Positions 26,852 through 38,894 of a stretch of DNA of 64,000 bases are shown one piece after another. Every line of letters begins with the position of its first letter. Within the stretch, counting starts at the first letter, position 1. This stretch comes from Geodermatophilus sp. TF02-6 (GTDB lineage Bacteria > Actinomycetota > Actinomycetes > Mycobacteriales > Geodermatophilaceae). The notes under the pieces were generated by a model, which ran no database searches, was not told the DNA's origin, and saw only the letters and a program-made list of their open reading frames with translations. The translations under genes and the position numbers were made by a program. The stretch covers positions 17,743 through 81,742 of the forward strand of contig NZ_QOHF01000022.1 of NCBI RefSeq assembly GCF_003319115.1, read 5' to 3'.

Positions 26852-27670
26852 ATGACCGAGACCGCGCCCGTGCGCATCGAGCGGGACGGCGACGTCGCCG
26901 TCGTCGTCCTCGACAACCCGCCGCTGAACCTCTTCGACGCCGCCGTGTTCGACGCGGTCGAGGCGGTCGCGGACAAGCTGGTCGCGCTCACCGATCCGGG
27001 GAACGCCGAGCGTGCGCGGGCGGTCCTGGTCGAGGCGCGCGGCAGGGTCGTCTCCGGCGGGGTCGACGTGACCGTCTTCCGCGACATCGCCGAGGGCCCG
27101 GAGCCGACCGAGCGCGGTGCGCAGCTGTGGCGACGGCTGCTGCGGATCGCGCAGACGTTCGAGGACCTGCCGGTGCCCACCGTCTTCGCCGCACACGGGC
27201 TCACCCTCACCGCCGCCTTCGAGCTGGCCCTGGCCTGCGACGTCCTGCTCGCCTCGGAGAGGGCGTCGTTCGGCCTGGTGGAGATCGTCGTCGGGCTGAC
27301 CCCGTCGATGGGCGGGCCGCAGCGGCTGGCCGAGCGGGCCGGCCCCGCCCGGGCCAAGGAGCTCGTCTTCACCGGCGAGCGCTACCCCGCGGCGGTGCTC
27401 GAGCGGTGGGACGTCGTCAACCGGGTGCTGCCCGACGAGGGCTTCGCCGAGGCCGCCCGCGCGTACGCCCGCCGGGTCGCGGTCGGCCCCACGGTGGCGC
27501 ACGCGGCCACCAAGCGGCTGGTGACCACCGCCGTCCGGCAGGGCGCGCGGGCCGCCGACGACCTGGTGCCCGACGTCTCCGGTGCCCTCTTCGCCACCGA
27601 GGACCTGCGCGGGGCGGTGGCGTCGTTCCTCGCCGACGGACCGGGGAAGGCCACCTACGCGGGACGGTGA
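26852..27670 (+). CDS. Enoyl-CoA hydratase/isomerase family protein
   Basis: This 272-aa crotonase-fold protein includes LDNPPLNLFDAAVFDAVEA, GRVVSGGVDVTVF in the first oxyanion-hole region, AAHGLTLTAAFELALACDVL and the conserved SFGLVEIVVGLTPSMGGPQR. The first loop reads SGGVD where classical members have AGAD, so the acyl-CoA reaction may differ. The start is ATG 26852; an upstream in-frame GTG would add 27 residues overlapping tspO. Confidence 0.85.
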   Translation: MTETAPVRIERDGDVAVVVLDNPPLNLFDAAVFDAVEAVADKLVALTDPGNAERARAVLVEARGRVVSGGVDVTVFRDIAEGPEPTERGAQLWRRLLRIAQTFEDLPVPTVFAAHGLTLTAAFELALACDVLLASERASFGLVEIVVGLTPSMGGPQRLAERAGPARAKELVFTGERYPAAVLERWDVVNRVLPDEGFAEAARAYARRVAVGPTVAHAATKRLVTTAVRQGARAADDLVPDVSGALFATEDLRGAVASFLADGPGKATYAGR

Positions 27671-27761
27671 GGACCGTTGCGGACGGCGGTTCGCGGGGTC
27701 TGGCACGGGTAGACTCGACCGGTCCGCATCTGTCGTAGCAGGAAGGCAGGGTCGAGGGTTC

Positions 27762-28919
<1,158 letters not shown>

Positions 28920-28924
28920 CCGGC

Positions 28925-29518
28925 ATGCCCGTCGAGGTCGCCAACGAGTCCGAGATCGCCGTCGACGAGTCCTCGCTGGCCGCGGTCTGCACCTACGTGC
29001 TCGCCGAGCTGGGCGTCAACCCGATGGCCGAGCTCTCGGTGCTGTGCGTCGATCCGGACTACATGAGCACCCTGCACGAGCGCTGGATGGGGGAGAAGGG
29101 GCCGACCGACGTCCTGGCCTTCCCCATGGACGAGCTCGACACCGGCCGTCCCGACGAGCCCGACCCGGGGCCGGCGCTGCTCGGTGACGTCGTCCTCTGC
29201 CCCTCGGTCGCCGTCCGCCAGGCCCGGGCCGCCGGCCACACGATGGACGACGAGCTGGTCCTGCTCGCCACCCACGGCGTGCTCCACCTGCTCGGCTACG
29301 ACCACATGGAGCCCGAGGAGGAGAAGGAGATGTTCGGCCTCCAGTCGAAGCTGATCGGGGGCTGGCGCTCCGCGCCGCGCGCCCCGATGACGGGCCACCC
29401 CCTCGGTGACGGAGCCCCCGATGGCGGAGCTCCCGGTGACGGAGCTCCCGGTGACGGAGCTCCCGGTGGCGGAGCCCCCGATGGCGGAGCCCTCGAGCGG
29501 GGGCCGGTCCAGCGATGA
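28925..29518 (+). CDS. ybeY: Endoribonuclease YbeY with repeat-encoded C-terminal tail
   Basis: This metalloenzyme of rRNA maturation and ribosome quality control has the zinc motif [12 protein letters not shown] with His117, His121 and His127, and [20 protein letters not shown] upstream, as in YbeY. The conserved domain ends near residue 150. The rest of the 197 residues is a [10 protein letters not shown] tail encoded by six copies of a 15-bp repeat (29405-29494). The stop overlaps the next start (ATGA). Confidence 0.95.
   Translation: MPVEVANESEIAVDESSLAAVCTYVLAELGVNPMAELSVLCVDPDYMSTLHERWMGEKGPTDVLAFPMDELDTGRPDEPDPGPALLGDVVLCPSVAVRQARAAGHTMDDELVLLATHGVLHLLGYDHMEPEEEKEMFGLQSKLIGGWRSAPRAPMTGHPLGDGAPDGGAPGDGAPGDGAPGGGAPDGGALERGPVQR
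29405..29494 (+). repeat. 15-bp tandem repeat, six copies, inside ybeY
   Basis: Copies of GGTGACGGAGCTCCC and close variants (GATGGCGGAGCTCCC) encode GDGAP or DGGAP in the extreme C-terminus of YbeY. The unit length keeps the frame, so copy-number change only lengthens or shortens the tail. Confidence 0.9.
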
Positions 29519-31044
29519 CCTCCGGCGAGATCACCCTGCTGGTGATCGCCGTCTGCCTCATCCCGCTCGCCGGCCTGTTCGGCGCCATGGACGCGGCGCT
29601 GCAGCGCGTCTCCAAGGCCCGCGTCGACGAGATGCGCCGGGACGGCGCCAAGCGGGCCGGCGTGCTCTCCGACGTCGTCGCCGAGCGGGCCCGGCACGTG
29701 GCCCTGCTGCTCCTGCTGCGGATCGCCTGCGAGATGGTCGCCGCGGTGCTGGTCACCGTCGTCCTCTACCGGCTGTGGGGCGGCGGCTGGCAGACGGTGC
29801 TCACCGCGGCCGGCGTGATGACCGTGGTCAGCTACGTGCTCGTCGGCGTCGGCCCGCGCACCCTGGGCCGCCAGCACGCCTACGGCACCGCCCTGGCCGG
29901 TGCCGGCGTCGTCCGGCTGCTCGGCCGGGTGCTCGGGCCGGTGGCCACGCTGCTCATCCTGGTCGGCAACATGATCACCCCCGGCCGGGGCTTCCGCGAC
30001 GGCCCGTTCTCCTCCGAGGTGGAGCTGCGCGAGCTGGTCGACATGGCCGAGGAGCGCGGCGTCGTCGAGTCCGGCGAGCGCAACATGATCCACTCGGTGT
30101 TCGAGCTCGGCGACACCATCGCCCGCGAGGTCATGGTGCCGCGCACCGACGTGGTCTGGATCGAGCGCACCAAGACCGTCCGCCAGGCCCTCGCGCTGGC
30201 CATGCGCAGCGGGTTCAGCCGCGTCCCGGTCATCGGCGAGAACGTCGACGACGTCGTCGGGGTCGTCTACCTCAAGGACCTCATCCGCCGCACCCTGGGC
30301 GGTCAGGACACCAAGCAGATGCGGGTCGAGGAGCTCATGCGCCCGCCGACGTTCGTGCCGGAGTCCAAGCCGGTCGACGAGCTGCTGCGGGACATGCAGG
30401 CCCAGCGCATCCACATCGCGATCGTGGTCGACGAGTACGGCGGCTTCGCCGGGCTGGTGACGATCGAGGACATCCTCGAGGAGATCGTCGGCGAGATCGC
30501 CGACGAGCACGACCGCTTCCAGCGGCCGCCGGTCGAACACCTGGCCGACGGCTCGGTGCGGATCACCGCGCGGCTGCCGGTCGAGGACCTGGCCGAGCTG
30601 TTCGGCGTGGAGCTGCCCCGGGACGACGACGTCGAGACCGTCGGCGGGCTGCTGGCCCGCGAGCTGGGCCGGGTGCCGATCGAGGGCTCGCAAACCGAGG
30701 TCACCGGCCTGCGGCTGGTCGCCGAGAGCACCGGCGGCCGGCGCAACCGGATCGACACCCTCCTGGTCTGCCGGGTGGAGGAGCCGGCCGAGCCGGAGGG
30801 CGAGGAGGCGTCCACCTCCGGGGCTCGTGCCTCCGGGGCTCGTGCCTCCGGGGCCGCTGTGTCCGGGGCCGCTGTGTCCGGTGCCACCGCCTCCGGGGCC
30901 GCCGCGTCCGGGGCCACCGCCTCCGGGGCCGCTGTGTCCGGGGCCACCGCCTCCGGGGCCGCTGTGTCCGGGGCCGCCGTGTCCGGGGCCAGCGCCTCCG
31001 GGGCCGACCGCGTCGAGGAGCCGGCCGGCGCCGTGGAAGGCTGA
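29515..31044 (+). CDS. CNNM/CorC-family (hemolysin C-like) membrane protein
   Basis: This 509-aa protein has an N-terminal DUF21/CNNM membrane domain with about four helices. A paired CBS module follows ([20 protein letters not shown] and [40 protein letters not shown] and [20 protein letters not shown]). A CorC/HlyC C-terminal domain comes next ([20 protein letters not shown]), then about 75 residues of SGAxA repeats ending in EPAGAVEG. Members are linked to Mg2+/Co2+ efflux or resistance. It sits between ybeY and era as in Mycobacterium. Confidence 0.92.
   Translation: MTSGEITLLVIAVCLIPLAGLFGAMDAALQRVSKARVDEMRRDGAKRAGVLSDVVAERARHVALLLLLRIACEMVAAVLVTVVLYRLWGGGWQTVLTAAGVMTVVSYVLVGVGPRTLGRQHAYGTALAGAGVVRLLGRVLGPVATLLILVGNMITPGRGFRDGPFSSEVELRELVDMAEERGVVESGERNMIHSVFELGDTIAREVMVPRTDVVWIERTKTVRQALALAMRSGFSRVPVIGENVDDVVGVVYLKDLIRRTLGGQDTKQMRVEELMRPPTFVPESKPVDELLRDMQAQRIHIAIVVDEYGGFAGLVTIEDILEEIVGEIADEHDRFQRPPVEHLADGSVRITARLPVEDLAELFGVELPRDDDVETVGGLLARELGRVPIEGSQTEVTGLRLVAESTGGRRNRIDTLLVCRVEEPAEPEGEEASTSGARASGARASGAAVSGAAVSGATASGAAASGATASGAAVSGATASGAAVSGAAVSGASASGADRVEEPAGAVEG
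30814..31008 (+). repeat. 15-bp tandem repeat, 13 copies, in the CNNM gene
   Basis: Units such as GCCTCCGGGGCCGCT and GTGTCCGGGGCCACC repeat 13 times in frame and encode [10 protein letters not shown]-type pentapeptides at the cytoplasmic C-terminus. Copies differ at the first and last codons, producing several alternating subtypes. Confidence 0.92.
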
Positions 31045-31050
31045 CCCGTC

Positions 31051-31383
31051 GTGGACGACGTGCAGCCCGAGGACGCCAAGCTCGTCACCCTCGCCCGCTC
31101 CGCGCGCGGCCGCACCAGGGCACCCGAGGGGGCCGCCGTCCGGGACACCGACGGCCGCACCTACGTCGCCGCCACCGTGTCGCTGCCGTCGCTGCAGCTC
31201 TCCGCCCTGCAGGCCGCCGTCGCCGCCGCCGTCTCCAGCGGGGTCGAGGGCCTGGAGGCCGCGGCCGTCGTGTCGGCGGCCGACGCGGTCGAGGAGGACG
31301 GGCTGGCCGCCGTCCACGACCTCACCCCGTCGGCGCCGGTGCTGCTCGCCGGCCCCGACGGCGCCGTCCGCGCCCGGGCCTGA
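31051..31383 (+). CDS. Cytidine deaminase-like protein lacking the zinc motifs
   Basis: This 110-aa protein resembles cytidine deaminases at [30 protein letters not shown] and [18 protein letters not shown]. The catalytic C/H-A-E motif is replaced (QLSALQAA), and no PCxxC follows, so zinc-dependent deamination is not expected. Mycobacterial genomes have a similar gene at this position between CNNM and era, which argues the degenerate form is conserved. Its role is unknown. Confidence 0.8.
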   Translation: MDDVQPEDAKLVTLARSARGRTRAPEGAAVRDTDGRTYVAATVSLPSLQLSALQAAVAAAVSSGVEGLEAAAVVSAADAVEEDGLAAVHDLTPSAPVLLAGPDGAVRARA

Positions 31384-31560
31384 GCAAGGACCCCGTCCTG
31401 CCCACCCTTCGTAAGAGGACCCCCTGCCCCCCACCATGGAAGGACCCCGTCCCTCTCATCCCTCGCAAGCTCGGGATGAGCCTCCGGACGGGGCCGGCGG
31501 CGGGACCCTGCAGGGGGCCAGCGGGCCCGGGACGGGGCCGCAGCGGGACCCTGCGGGGGC
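31384..31560. repeat. Copies of the dispersed intergenic repeat between cda-like gene and era
   Basis: There are at least two partial units: AAGGACCCCGTCC with GCCCACCCTTCG, then AAGGACCCCGTCCC and CCCTCGCAAGCTCGG closing with CGGACGGGGCC, plus a trailing GGGACGGGGCC. No gene is visible in these 230 bases before era. Confidence 0.65.
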
Positions 31561-31613
31561 CGTGCTCGGTCGGGTGCACGAGGGTGTCGGAGCGCGATGG
31601 GACACTGGACGCC

Positions 31614-32528
31614 GTGAGCACGCCGGACCAGCCGTACCGCAGCGGCTTCGCCTGTCTGGTGGGCCGTCCCAACGCCGGCAAGACCACGCTCACCAACGCG
31701 ATGGTCGGCGACAAGGTCGGCATCGTGAGCAACCGCCCGCAGACCACCCGACACGCCATCCGCGGCGTCGTCTCCCGGCCCGGCGGGCAGCTGGTGCTCG
31801 TCGACACCCCCGGCCTGCACAAGCCGAGGAGCCTGCTGGGCCGTCGGCTCAACGACGTCGTCCGCGACACCCTGGCCGACGTCGACGTCGTCGTCCTCTG
31901 CGTGCCCGCCGACCAGCCGGTCGGCTCCGGCGACCGGTTCATCGCCCGGCAGCTGCGCGCGGTGAGTGCACCGAAGGTCGTCGTCGTCACCAAGACCGAC
32001 GCCGCGTCGAAGAAGCAGGTCGCCGAGCAGCTGGTCGCCGCCAGCGAGCTCGTGGACGCCGCCGAGGTGGTGCCGGTCAGCGCGGTCTCCGGCGACCAGG
32101 TCGACCTGCTGGAGGACCTGCTCATCCGGCTGCTGCCCGAGGGTCCACCGCTGTACCCGGAGGAGCAGACCACCGACGAGGACGTCGAGCGGCAGATCGC
32201 CGAGCTCGTCCGCGAGGCCGCCCTGGAGAAGGTGTTCCAGGAGGTGCCGCACTCCCTCGCCGTCACCGTCGAGGAGATGATCCGGCGCCCCGACCCCAAG
32301 CGCCCCGGAGCCGAGCTGGTCGAGGTGCACGCGCTGCTGCACTGCGAGCGCCCCAGCCAGAAGCCGATGCTGCTCGGCCGCGGCGGGCACGTCGTCAAGC
32401 AGATCGGCACCGAGGCCAGGCAGGGCATCGAGGCGCTGCTCGGCGCCCGCGTCCACCTCGACCTGCACGTCACGGTGCTCGGCGAGTGGCAGGACGACCC
32501 CAAGAAGCTCAACCGGCTGGGGTACTGA
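31614..32528 (+). CDS. era: GTPase Era
   Basis: This 304-aa GTPase is required for 30S assembly. G1 is GRPNAGKTT (residues 17-25), followed by [22 protein letters not shown] (G3) and TKTD (G4). The C-terminal KH domain includes [20 protein letters not shown]. It ends LNRLGY, a common Era end. The start is GTG 31614; recO follows with no gap. Confidence 0.97.
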   Translation: MSTPDQPYRSGFACLVGRPNAGKTTLTNAMVGDKVGIVSNRPQTTRHAIRGVVSRPGGQLVLVDTPGLHKPRSLLGRRLNDVVRDTLADVDVVVLCVPADQPVGSGDRFIARQLRAVSAPKVVVVTKTDAASKKQVAEQLVAASELVDAAEVVPVSAVSGDQVDLLEDLLIRLLPEGPPLYPEEQTTDEDVERQIAELVREAALEKVFQEVPHSLAVTVEEMIRRPDPKRPGAELVEVHALLHCERPSQKPMLLGRGGHVVKQIGTEARQGIEALLGARVHLDLHVTVLGEWQDDPKKLNRLGY

Positions 32529-33314
32529 GTGAGCACCACGCCGAGGTCCCTGTACCGCGACGAGGGCGTCGTCCTGCGCACCCAGAAGCTGGGGGAGGCC
32601 GACCGGATCGTCACGGTGCTCACCCGCCGGCACGGCAAGGTGCGGGCGGTGGCCAAGGGCGTGCGCCGCACCAAGAGCAAGTTCGGCGCCCGCCTGGAGC
32701 CGTTCAGCCACGTCGACCTGCAGCTCTACACCGGCCGCAACCTCGACATCGTCAGCCAGGCCGAGTCGATCCGCTCCTACGGCCCCCCGATCGTCGGCGA
32801 CTACCCGGCCTACACCGCCGGCAGCGCGGTGCTGGAGACCGCCGACCGGCTGACCGCCGAGGAGAGGGAGCCCTCGCTGCGGCTGTTCCTGCTGGTCGTC
32901 GGCGCGCTGCGGGCGCTGGCCGAGCGGGCCCACCCGGCCGGCCTGGTGCTCGACGCCTTCCTGCTGCGCGCCATGTCGGTGGCCGGGTGGGAGCCGGCGC
33001 TGTCCGCCTGCGCCCGGTGCGGCGAGGAGGGCTCCCACCGGCACTTCTCGGTGCCCGCCGGCGGGATGGTGTGCCCGGCCTGCCGCCCGCCCGGCTCGGC
33101 GACGCCCGGCCCGGTCACCGTCGAGCTGCTCGACGCCCTGCTCACCGGCGACTGGGCGCGCGCCGAGGCCAGCCAGGCCGGCACCCGCCGCGAGGGCAGC
33201 GGGCTGGTGGCCGCCCTGCTGCAGTGGCACCTCGAGCGCGGCCTGCGCTCGCTGCCGCTCGTCGACCGCGCCGACTCCCCGGTCCCCCGCCCGGAAGCGA
33301 GCCTGCGCCCGTGA
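32529..33314 (+). CDS. recO: DNA repair protein RecO
   Basis: This 261-aa recombination mediator acts in the RecF pathway. The N-terminal OB fold includes [20 protein letters not shown] and [11 protein letters not shown], a helical core follows, and a zinc-binding pair CARCGEE and CPACRPP. The GTG start directly follows the era stop, and the recO stop overlaps the uppS start, so the three are translationally coupled. Confidence 0.95.
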   Translation: MSTTPRSLYRDEGVVLRTQKLGEADRIVTVLTRRHGKVRAVAKGVRRTKSKFGARLEPFSHVDLQLYTGRNLDIVSQAESIRSYGPPIVGDYPAYTAGSAVLETADRLTAEEREPSLRLFLLVVGALRALAERAHPAGLVLDAFLLRAMSVAGWEPALSACARCGEEGSHRHFSVPAGGMVCPACRPPGSATPGPVTVELLDALLTGDWARAEASQAGTRREGSGLVAALLQWHLERGLRSLPLVDRADSPVPRPEASLRP

Positions 33315-34090
33315 GGCGTGAGGTCGTGCACCGTGCGGTGAAGGCCCCGAACCCGCACCCCTCGGGCGCCCGGCCGCCGCAGCTGCCGGTCGACCGGATC
33401 CCCCGCCACGTGGCGATCGTCATGGACGGCAACGGCCGCTGGGCCAGGCAGCGCGGGCTGCCGCGCACGGCGGGGCACGAGGCGGGGGAGTCCTCGCTGT
33501 TCGACTGCGTCGAGGGCGCCATCGAGCTCGGCGTGAAGGCGATCAGCGCCTATGCGTTCTCCACCGAGAACTGGCGGCGCAGCCCCGAGGAGGTCCGCTT
33601 CCTCATGGGCTTCAACCGCGACGTGATCCGCCGCCGCCGCGACGAGATGCGCGAGCTCGGCGTGCGGGTGCGCTGGGCCGGCCGCCGTCCCCGGCTGTGG
33701 CGCAGCGTGGTCAAGGAGCTCGAGGTCGCCGAGGAGCTCACCCGGGACAACGACGTCCTGACGCTGACCATGTGCGTCAACTACGGCGGCCGCGCCGAGA
33801 TCGCCGACGCCGCGGCCGCCATCGCCCGCGAGGCCGCCGCCGGTCGGCTCGACCCGGGCAAGGTCGACGAGGCGACCGTCGCCCGCTTCCTCGACGAGCC
33901 GGACATGCCCGACGTCGACCTGTTCGTGCGCAGCTCGGGGGAGAACCGCACCAGCAACTTCCTGCTGTGGCAGTCGGCCTACGCCGAGTTCGTCTTCCTC
34001 GACACCCTGTGGCCGGACTTCGACCGCCGGCACCTGTGGGCCGCCTGCGAGGAGTACGCCTCGCGGCAGCGCCGCTTCGGCAGCGCCTGA
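33311..34090 (+). CDS. uppS: Isoprenyl (polyprenyl) diphosphate synthase, cis type
   Basis: This 259-aa cis-prenyltransferase makes the undecaprenyl or decaprenyl lipid carrier for cell-wall synthesis. [20 protein letters not shown] has catalytic Asp39. [16 protein letters not shown] and [17 protein letters not shown] near the C-terminus are family signatures. The GTG start overlaps the recO stop. The chain length made cannot be predicted. Confidence 0.95.
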   Translation: MRREVVHRAVKAPNPHPSGARPPQLPVDRIPRHVAIVMDGNGRWARQRGLPRTAGHEAGESSLFDCVEGAIELGVKAISAYAFSTENWRRSPEEVRFLMGFNRDVIRRRRDEMRELGVRVRWAGRRPRLWRSVVKELEVAEELTRDNDVLTLTMCVNYGGRAEIADAAAAIAREAAAGRLDPGKVDEATVARFLDEPDMPDVDLFVRSSGENRTSNFLLWQSAYAEFVFLDTLWPDFDRRHLWAACEEYASRQRRFGSA

Positions 34091-34200
34091 AGGACCCCGT
34101 CCTCCCCACCCCTCGCACGCTCGGCAGAAGGACCCCCTCCTGCCCACCCCTCGCACGCTCGGGGTGGTACCCGGGAGGGGGCCACGGGACGGGGCCGGAC
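34091..34200. repeat. Copies of the dispersed intergenic repeat after uppS
   Basis: AAGGACCCCGTCC-TCCCCACCCCTCGCACGCTCGG and then AAGGACCCCCTCC-TGCCCACCCCTCGCACGCTCGG form a tandem pair, closed by GGGAGGGGGCC and GGGACGGGGCC. The 3' arms can pair with either unit, giving a branched hairpin right after the uppS stop. Confidence 0.7.
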
Positions 34201-34218
34201 CGAGGAAGGGGTCTGATC

Positions 34219-34515
34219 GTGTTCGCTGTCACCCGGCTGCGGGTGCCCGAGGCCGAGGCGGGCGGTCTGGCCGCCGACGTCTCGGCGCTGCTGGCGGTGT
34301 TGGCGGCACGGCCCGGTTTCCGGGACGGCGAGCTCGGCCGCTGCGCCGACGACCCCGAGCTGTGGGCGCTGATGACCCGCTGGGACGGCGTCGGCGCGTA
34401 CCGCCGGGCACTGTCGGCCGCCGAGGTGAAGATCGCCGGGGCACCGGTGTGGGTGCACGCCCTGGACGAGCCGGGGGTCTACCTGCCGGACACCGATGCG
34501 GGGCGACCCGGCTGA
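34219..34515 (+). CDS. Antibiotic-biosynthesis-monooxygenase-like (ABM) small protein
   Basis: This 98-aa protein starts at GTG 34219 after an AGGAAGGGG site. [40 protein letters not shown] and [20 protein letters not shown] follow the ABM ferredoxin-like fold order (beta-alpha-beta-beta-alpha-beta). It lies between uppS and glyS and has no obvious partner. Its substrate or heme binding is unknown. Confidence 0.78.
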   Translation: MFAVTRLRVPEAEAGGLAADVSALLAVLAARPGFRDGELGRCADDPELWALMTRWDGVGAYRRALSAAEVKIAGAPVWVHALDEPGVYLPDTDAGRPG

Positions 34516-34527
34516 CCCGTGTTCCGC

Positions 34528-34573
34528 GGACGCTCGTGCTCTGCCCACCACGGTGGGCAGAGCACGAGCGTCG
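34528..34573. repeat. 46-bp palindrome, copy 2
   Basis: This is the same palindrome as at 19654-19699, with loop CACG instead of CACC and the last base changed (GTCG for GTCC). It sits 13 bases after the stop of the ABM-like gene and before glyS. Confidence 0.9.
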
Positions 34574-34676
34574 GCCAGGGAGGTCCCGCCCTCCGGCCGC
34601 CGTCCTGCGGGGCCGGTCGCGGCAACTACCGTGGACGGGTCAACCGCCGACCGCCAGCCGGATGGAGCCCCTCGCC

Positions 34677-36080
<1,404 letters not shown>

Positions 36081-37087
36081 CCGGGCCGGTCGCCGGCGTC
36101 CCCCAGCAGCTCGACGGCGGCGGCGAGCACGTCGTCGACCGGCACCTCCGCCACCAGCGACGCGTCGTGGCCGCACCGTTCGCGGCGCTCGTCGGCGCCG
36201 CAGACCGGGCAGGTGGTCGGCGCGGAGACGGCGACGCGGTGGCGCCACCTGGCGAGCGGGCCGGCGCCCCGCAGGTTGCGCTCCAGGTAGACGCCGACCG
36301 TCGCCGCGCCGACGGCCTCGGCGAGGTGCCGCGGGCCCGAGTCGTTGCCGACGACGACGCGGCAGCGCGCCAGGACCCCGGCCAGCGCGCCGAGGGTCAC
36401 GCGGTCGACGAGCTCCTCCGGCGGCGTGCTCACGGTGGCGCGGATGGCGGCGGCCGCCCCCCGGTCGTCGGGGCCGGCCCCGACGAGGACCACCCGTGCG
36501 CCCCGCCGGGTCAGCTCGCCGGCGACCGCGGTGAAGCACTCCGCGGGCCAGCGGCGGCGCGGATCGGTCGCGCCCGGGTTGATCGCCACCAGCGGCCGCG
36601 GATCCGGGGTCAGGACGGCGTCGGCGGCCGCCGCGTCCGCGGCCGTCACGGCCAGCTGCGGCGCGACGACCGCCGGGACGGCGCCGACCAGGCCGACCAC
36701 CTCCAGGCAGCGGAACACCTCGTGCTGGTCACCCGCGTAGGGCAGGTCGCGGTCGAGCGCCGGGGCGTCGACGTCGCGTGCGCCGGCGGTCAGGCGGGCG
36801 CCCGTTGGCCCGCAGGACCGCGATCCGCTCGACGTCGGGCACCAGGGAGCCGGCCGGTTCGCCCGGCACGGCGGTCGTTCCCGGCACGGATCGCCTCCTG
36901 TCCTGTCCCTCGGTCCCGGCCGGTCGGGCGCCACGCGCCGGGCGCCGACGGGGTCGCCGAGCACCTCTGCCCGGGCCGGGCCGCGCCCATGCCTCGACCT
37001 CCGGCCCGCGCACCCATGACGACTGTCACCGGGCAGTCGTGATGCTCGGTCGAGGGACGGGCGGCGCGGCTCGGCCAGCCTCGTGGC

Positions 37088-38074
37088 ATGGAACTCGCCG
37101 CCCCGCCCCAGCCGGTGCACCCGCCCGCACCGGGCGTCCGCTCTCCCGTCCCCGCCGTCGCCCTGCGCGGGGTGAGCAAGCACTTCGGCGCCGTCACCGC
37201 CGTCGACGGGCTCGACCTCACCATCGAGCCGGGGGAGATCGTGGCCTTCCTCGGCCCCAACGGCGCCGGCAAGACGACGACGATCGACATGGTCCTGGGC
37301 CTGTCCCGGCCCGACGCCGGCACCGTCGAGGTGTACGGCACGGCGCCGCGGACCGCCGTCGCCCACGGCCTCGTCGCCGCGGTGATGCAGACCGGCGGCC
37401 TGCTCAAGGACCTCACCGTCCGCGAGACCGCCCAGCTGACCGCCGCGCTGTTCGCGCACAGCCGTCCGGTCGACGAGGTCCTCGAGCGCGCCGGCATCGC
37501 CGAGATCGCCGACCGGCGGGTCGGCAAGTGCTCGGGCGGCCAGCAGCAGCGGCTGCGCTTCGCCATGGCCCTGCTGCCCGAGCCGTCGCTGCTCGTGCTC
37601 GACGAGCCCACCACCGGCATGGACGTCGAGGGTCGGCGTGAGTTCTGGAGCGCGATCCGCGCCGACGCCGAGCGCGGCCGCACGGTGCTCTTCGCGACCC
37701 ACTACCTGGAGGAGGCCGACGCCTACGCCGACCGGGTCGTCCTGGTCAGCCGCGGCCGGGTGGTCGCCGACGGCACCTCGGCGGAGATCCGCGCCCGGTC
37801 CACCGGGCGGCGGGTCAGCGCCACCTGGGAGGGCATCACCACGGCCGAGGCGGTCGCGCTGCGCGCCCTGCCCGCCGTCGAGGACGTCGAGCTGCGCGGC
37901 GACACCGTCCTGGTCACCACGGGGGACTCCGACGCCGTCGCCCGCCATCTGCTCACCGCCACCCCGGCCCACGACCTGCAGATCACCGCCCGCGGGCTGG
38001 AGGACGCCTTCCTCGCCCTCACCACCTCTGTGCCGGCCACCCACCCCACCGCCCCGACAGGAGAGACCCGATGA
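37088..38074 (+). CDS. ABC transporter ATP-binding protein (exporter type)
   Basis: This 328-aa protein has Walker A GPNGAGKT (residues 56-63), Q-loop VMQTGGLLKDLTV, signature CSGGQQQR, Walker B LLVLDEPTTGMD and switch His in ATHYLEEADAYADRV. The C-terminal part after residue 240 is DrrA-like. It pairs with the permease that starts 4 bases before its stop (ATGA). The two-component system downstream probably controls it. The substrate is unknown; drugs, lipids or stress compounds are typical for the group. Confidence 0.92.
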   Translation: MELAAPPQPVHPPAPGVRSPVPAVALRGVSKHFGAVTAVDGLDLTIEPGEIVAFLGPNGAGKTTTIDMVLGLSRPDAGTVEVYGTAPRTAVAHGLVAAVMQTGGLLKDLTVRETAQLTAALFAHSRPVDEVLERAGIAEIADRRVGKCSGGQQQRLRFAMALLPEPSLLVLDEPTTGMDVEGRREFWSAIRADAERGRTVLFATHYLEEADAYADRVVLVSRGRVVADGTSAEIRARSTGRRVSATWEGITTAEAVALRALPAVEDVELRGDTVLVTTGDSDAVARHLLTATPAHDLQITARGLEDAFLALTTSVPATHPTAPTGETR

Positions 38075-38862
38075 CCGCCGCCGTCCGCACCGTCCCCGAG
38101 CGCGCCGTCCCCCCGCTGGGCGGCTTCTCCACCACCTTCCTGCGGCTGGAGATCCGCCGCCTGCTGCGCAACCGCCGGACCATGGTCTTCACGCTGGTCA
38201 TGCCGCCCGCCTTCTACCTGCTCTTCGGCGGGCTGAGCGACAGCTACCAGCACCAGTCCGCCGGCCACGGCAACGTGTCGGCGTACCTGATGCTCAGCTT
38301 CGCCGTGTACGGCGCGATGATCGCCAACACCAGCGCCGGCGCGTCGGTGGCCGTGGAACGGGCCCAGGGCTGGTCGCGCCAGCTGCGGCTGACGCCGCTC
38401 GACCCGGTCGCCTACACCGCCACGAAGGTCATCACGGCCATGGTCGTCGGGGCGGCCAGCGTGGCGATCGTCTTCGTCGTCGGCGGGCTCGGCGGCGCGC
38501 ACATGCCGACCTCGGCCTGGATCACCGGCGGCCTCGTCGCCTGGCTCGGCGCCGTCGTCTTCGCCGCGTTCGGCCTGTTCATGGGCTACCTGCTGCCGTC
38601 GGAGAACGTCATGCAGCTGCTGGGGCCGGCCCTCGCCCTGCTGGCCCTGATGGGCGGGCTGTTCGTGCCGCTCGACGCGCTGAGCTCCACTCTGCGGACC
38701 CTCGCCTCGTACACCCCCGCCTACGGCGTGGGCGAGCTCGCCCGGGCCGGCCTCCTCGGCGACGGGATCGACCTCGGGGCCATCGCGAACGTCGTGGTCT
38801 GGACGGCGTTCTTCGCCGCCGGTGCGGTGTGGCGGTTCCGCCGCGACACCGCGCGGGTCTGA
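38071..38862 (+). CDS. ABC-2 type transporter permease
   Basis: This 263-aa membrane protein has about six transmembrane segments. FLRLEIRRLLRNRRTMVFTL and the VERAQGWSRQLRLTPLDPVA cytoplasmic loop are typical of DrrB/ABC-2 permeases. It overlaps the ATP-binding gene by four bases and so forms one exporter with it. Confidence 0.92.
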   Translation: MTAAVRTVPERAVPPLGGFSTTFLRLEIRRLLRNRRTMVFTLVMPPAFYLLFGGLSDSYQHQSAGHGNVSAYLMLSFAVYGAMIANTSAGASVAVERAQGWSRQLRLTPLDPVAYTATKVITAMVVGAASVAIVFVVGGLGGAHMPTSAWITGGLVAWLGAVVFAAFGLFMGYLLPSENVMQLLGPALALLALMGGLFVPLDALSSTLRTLASYTPAYGVGELARAGLLGDGIDLGAIANVVVWTAFFAAGAVWRFRRDTARV

Positions 38863-38894
38863 CGGTGCCCGGGACCGGGGCCACACTGCTCGAC

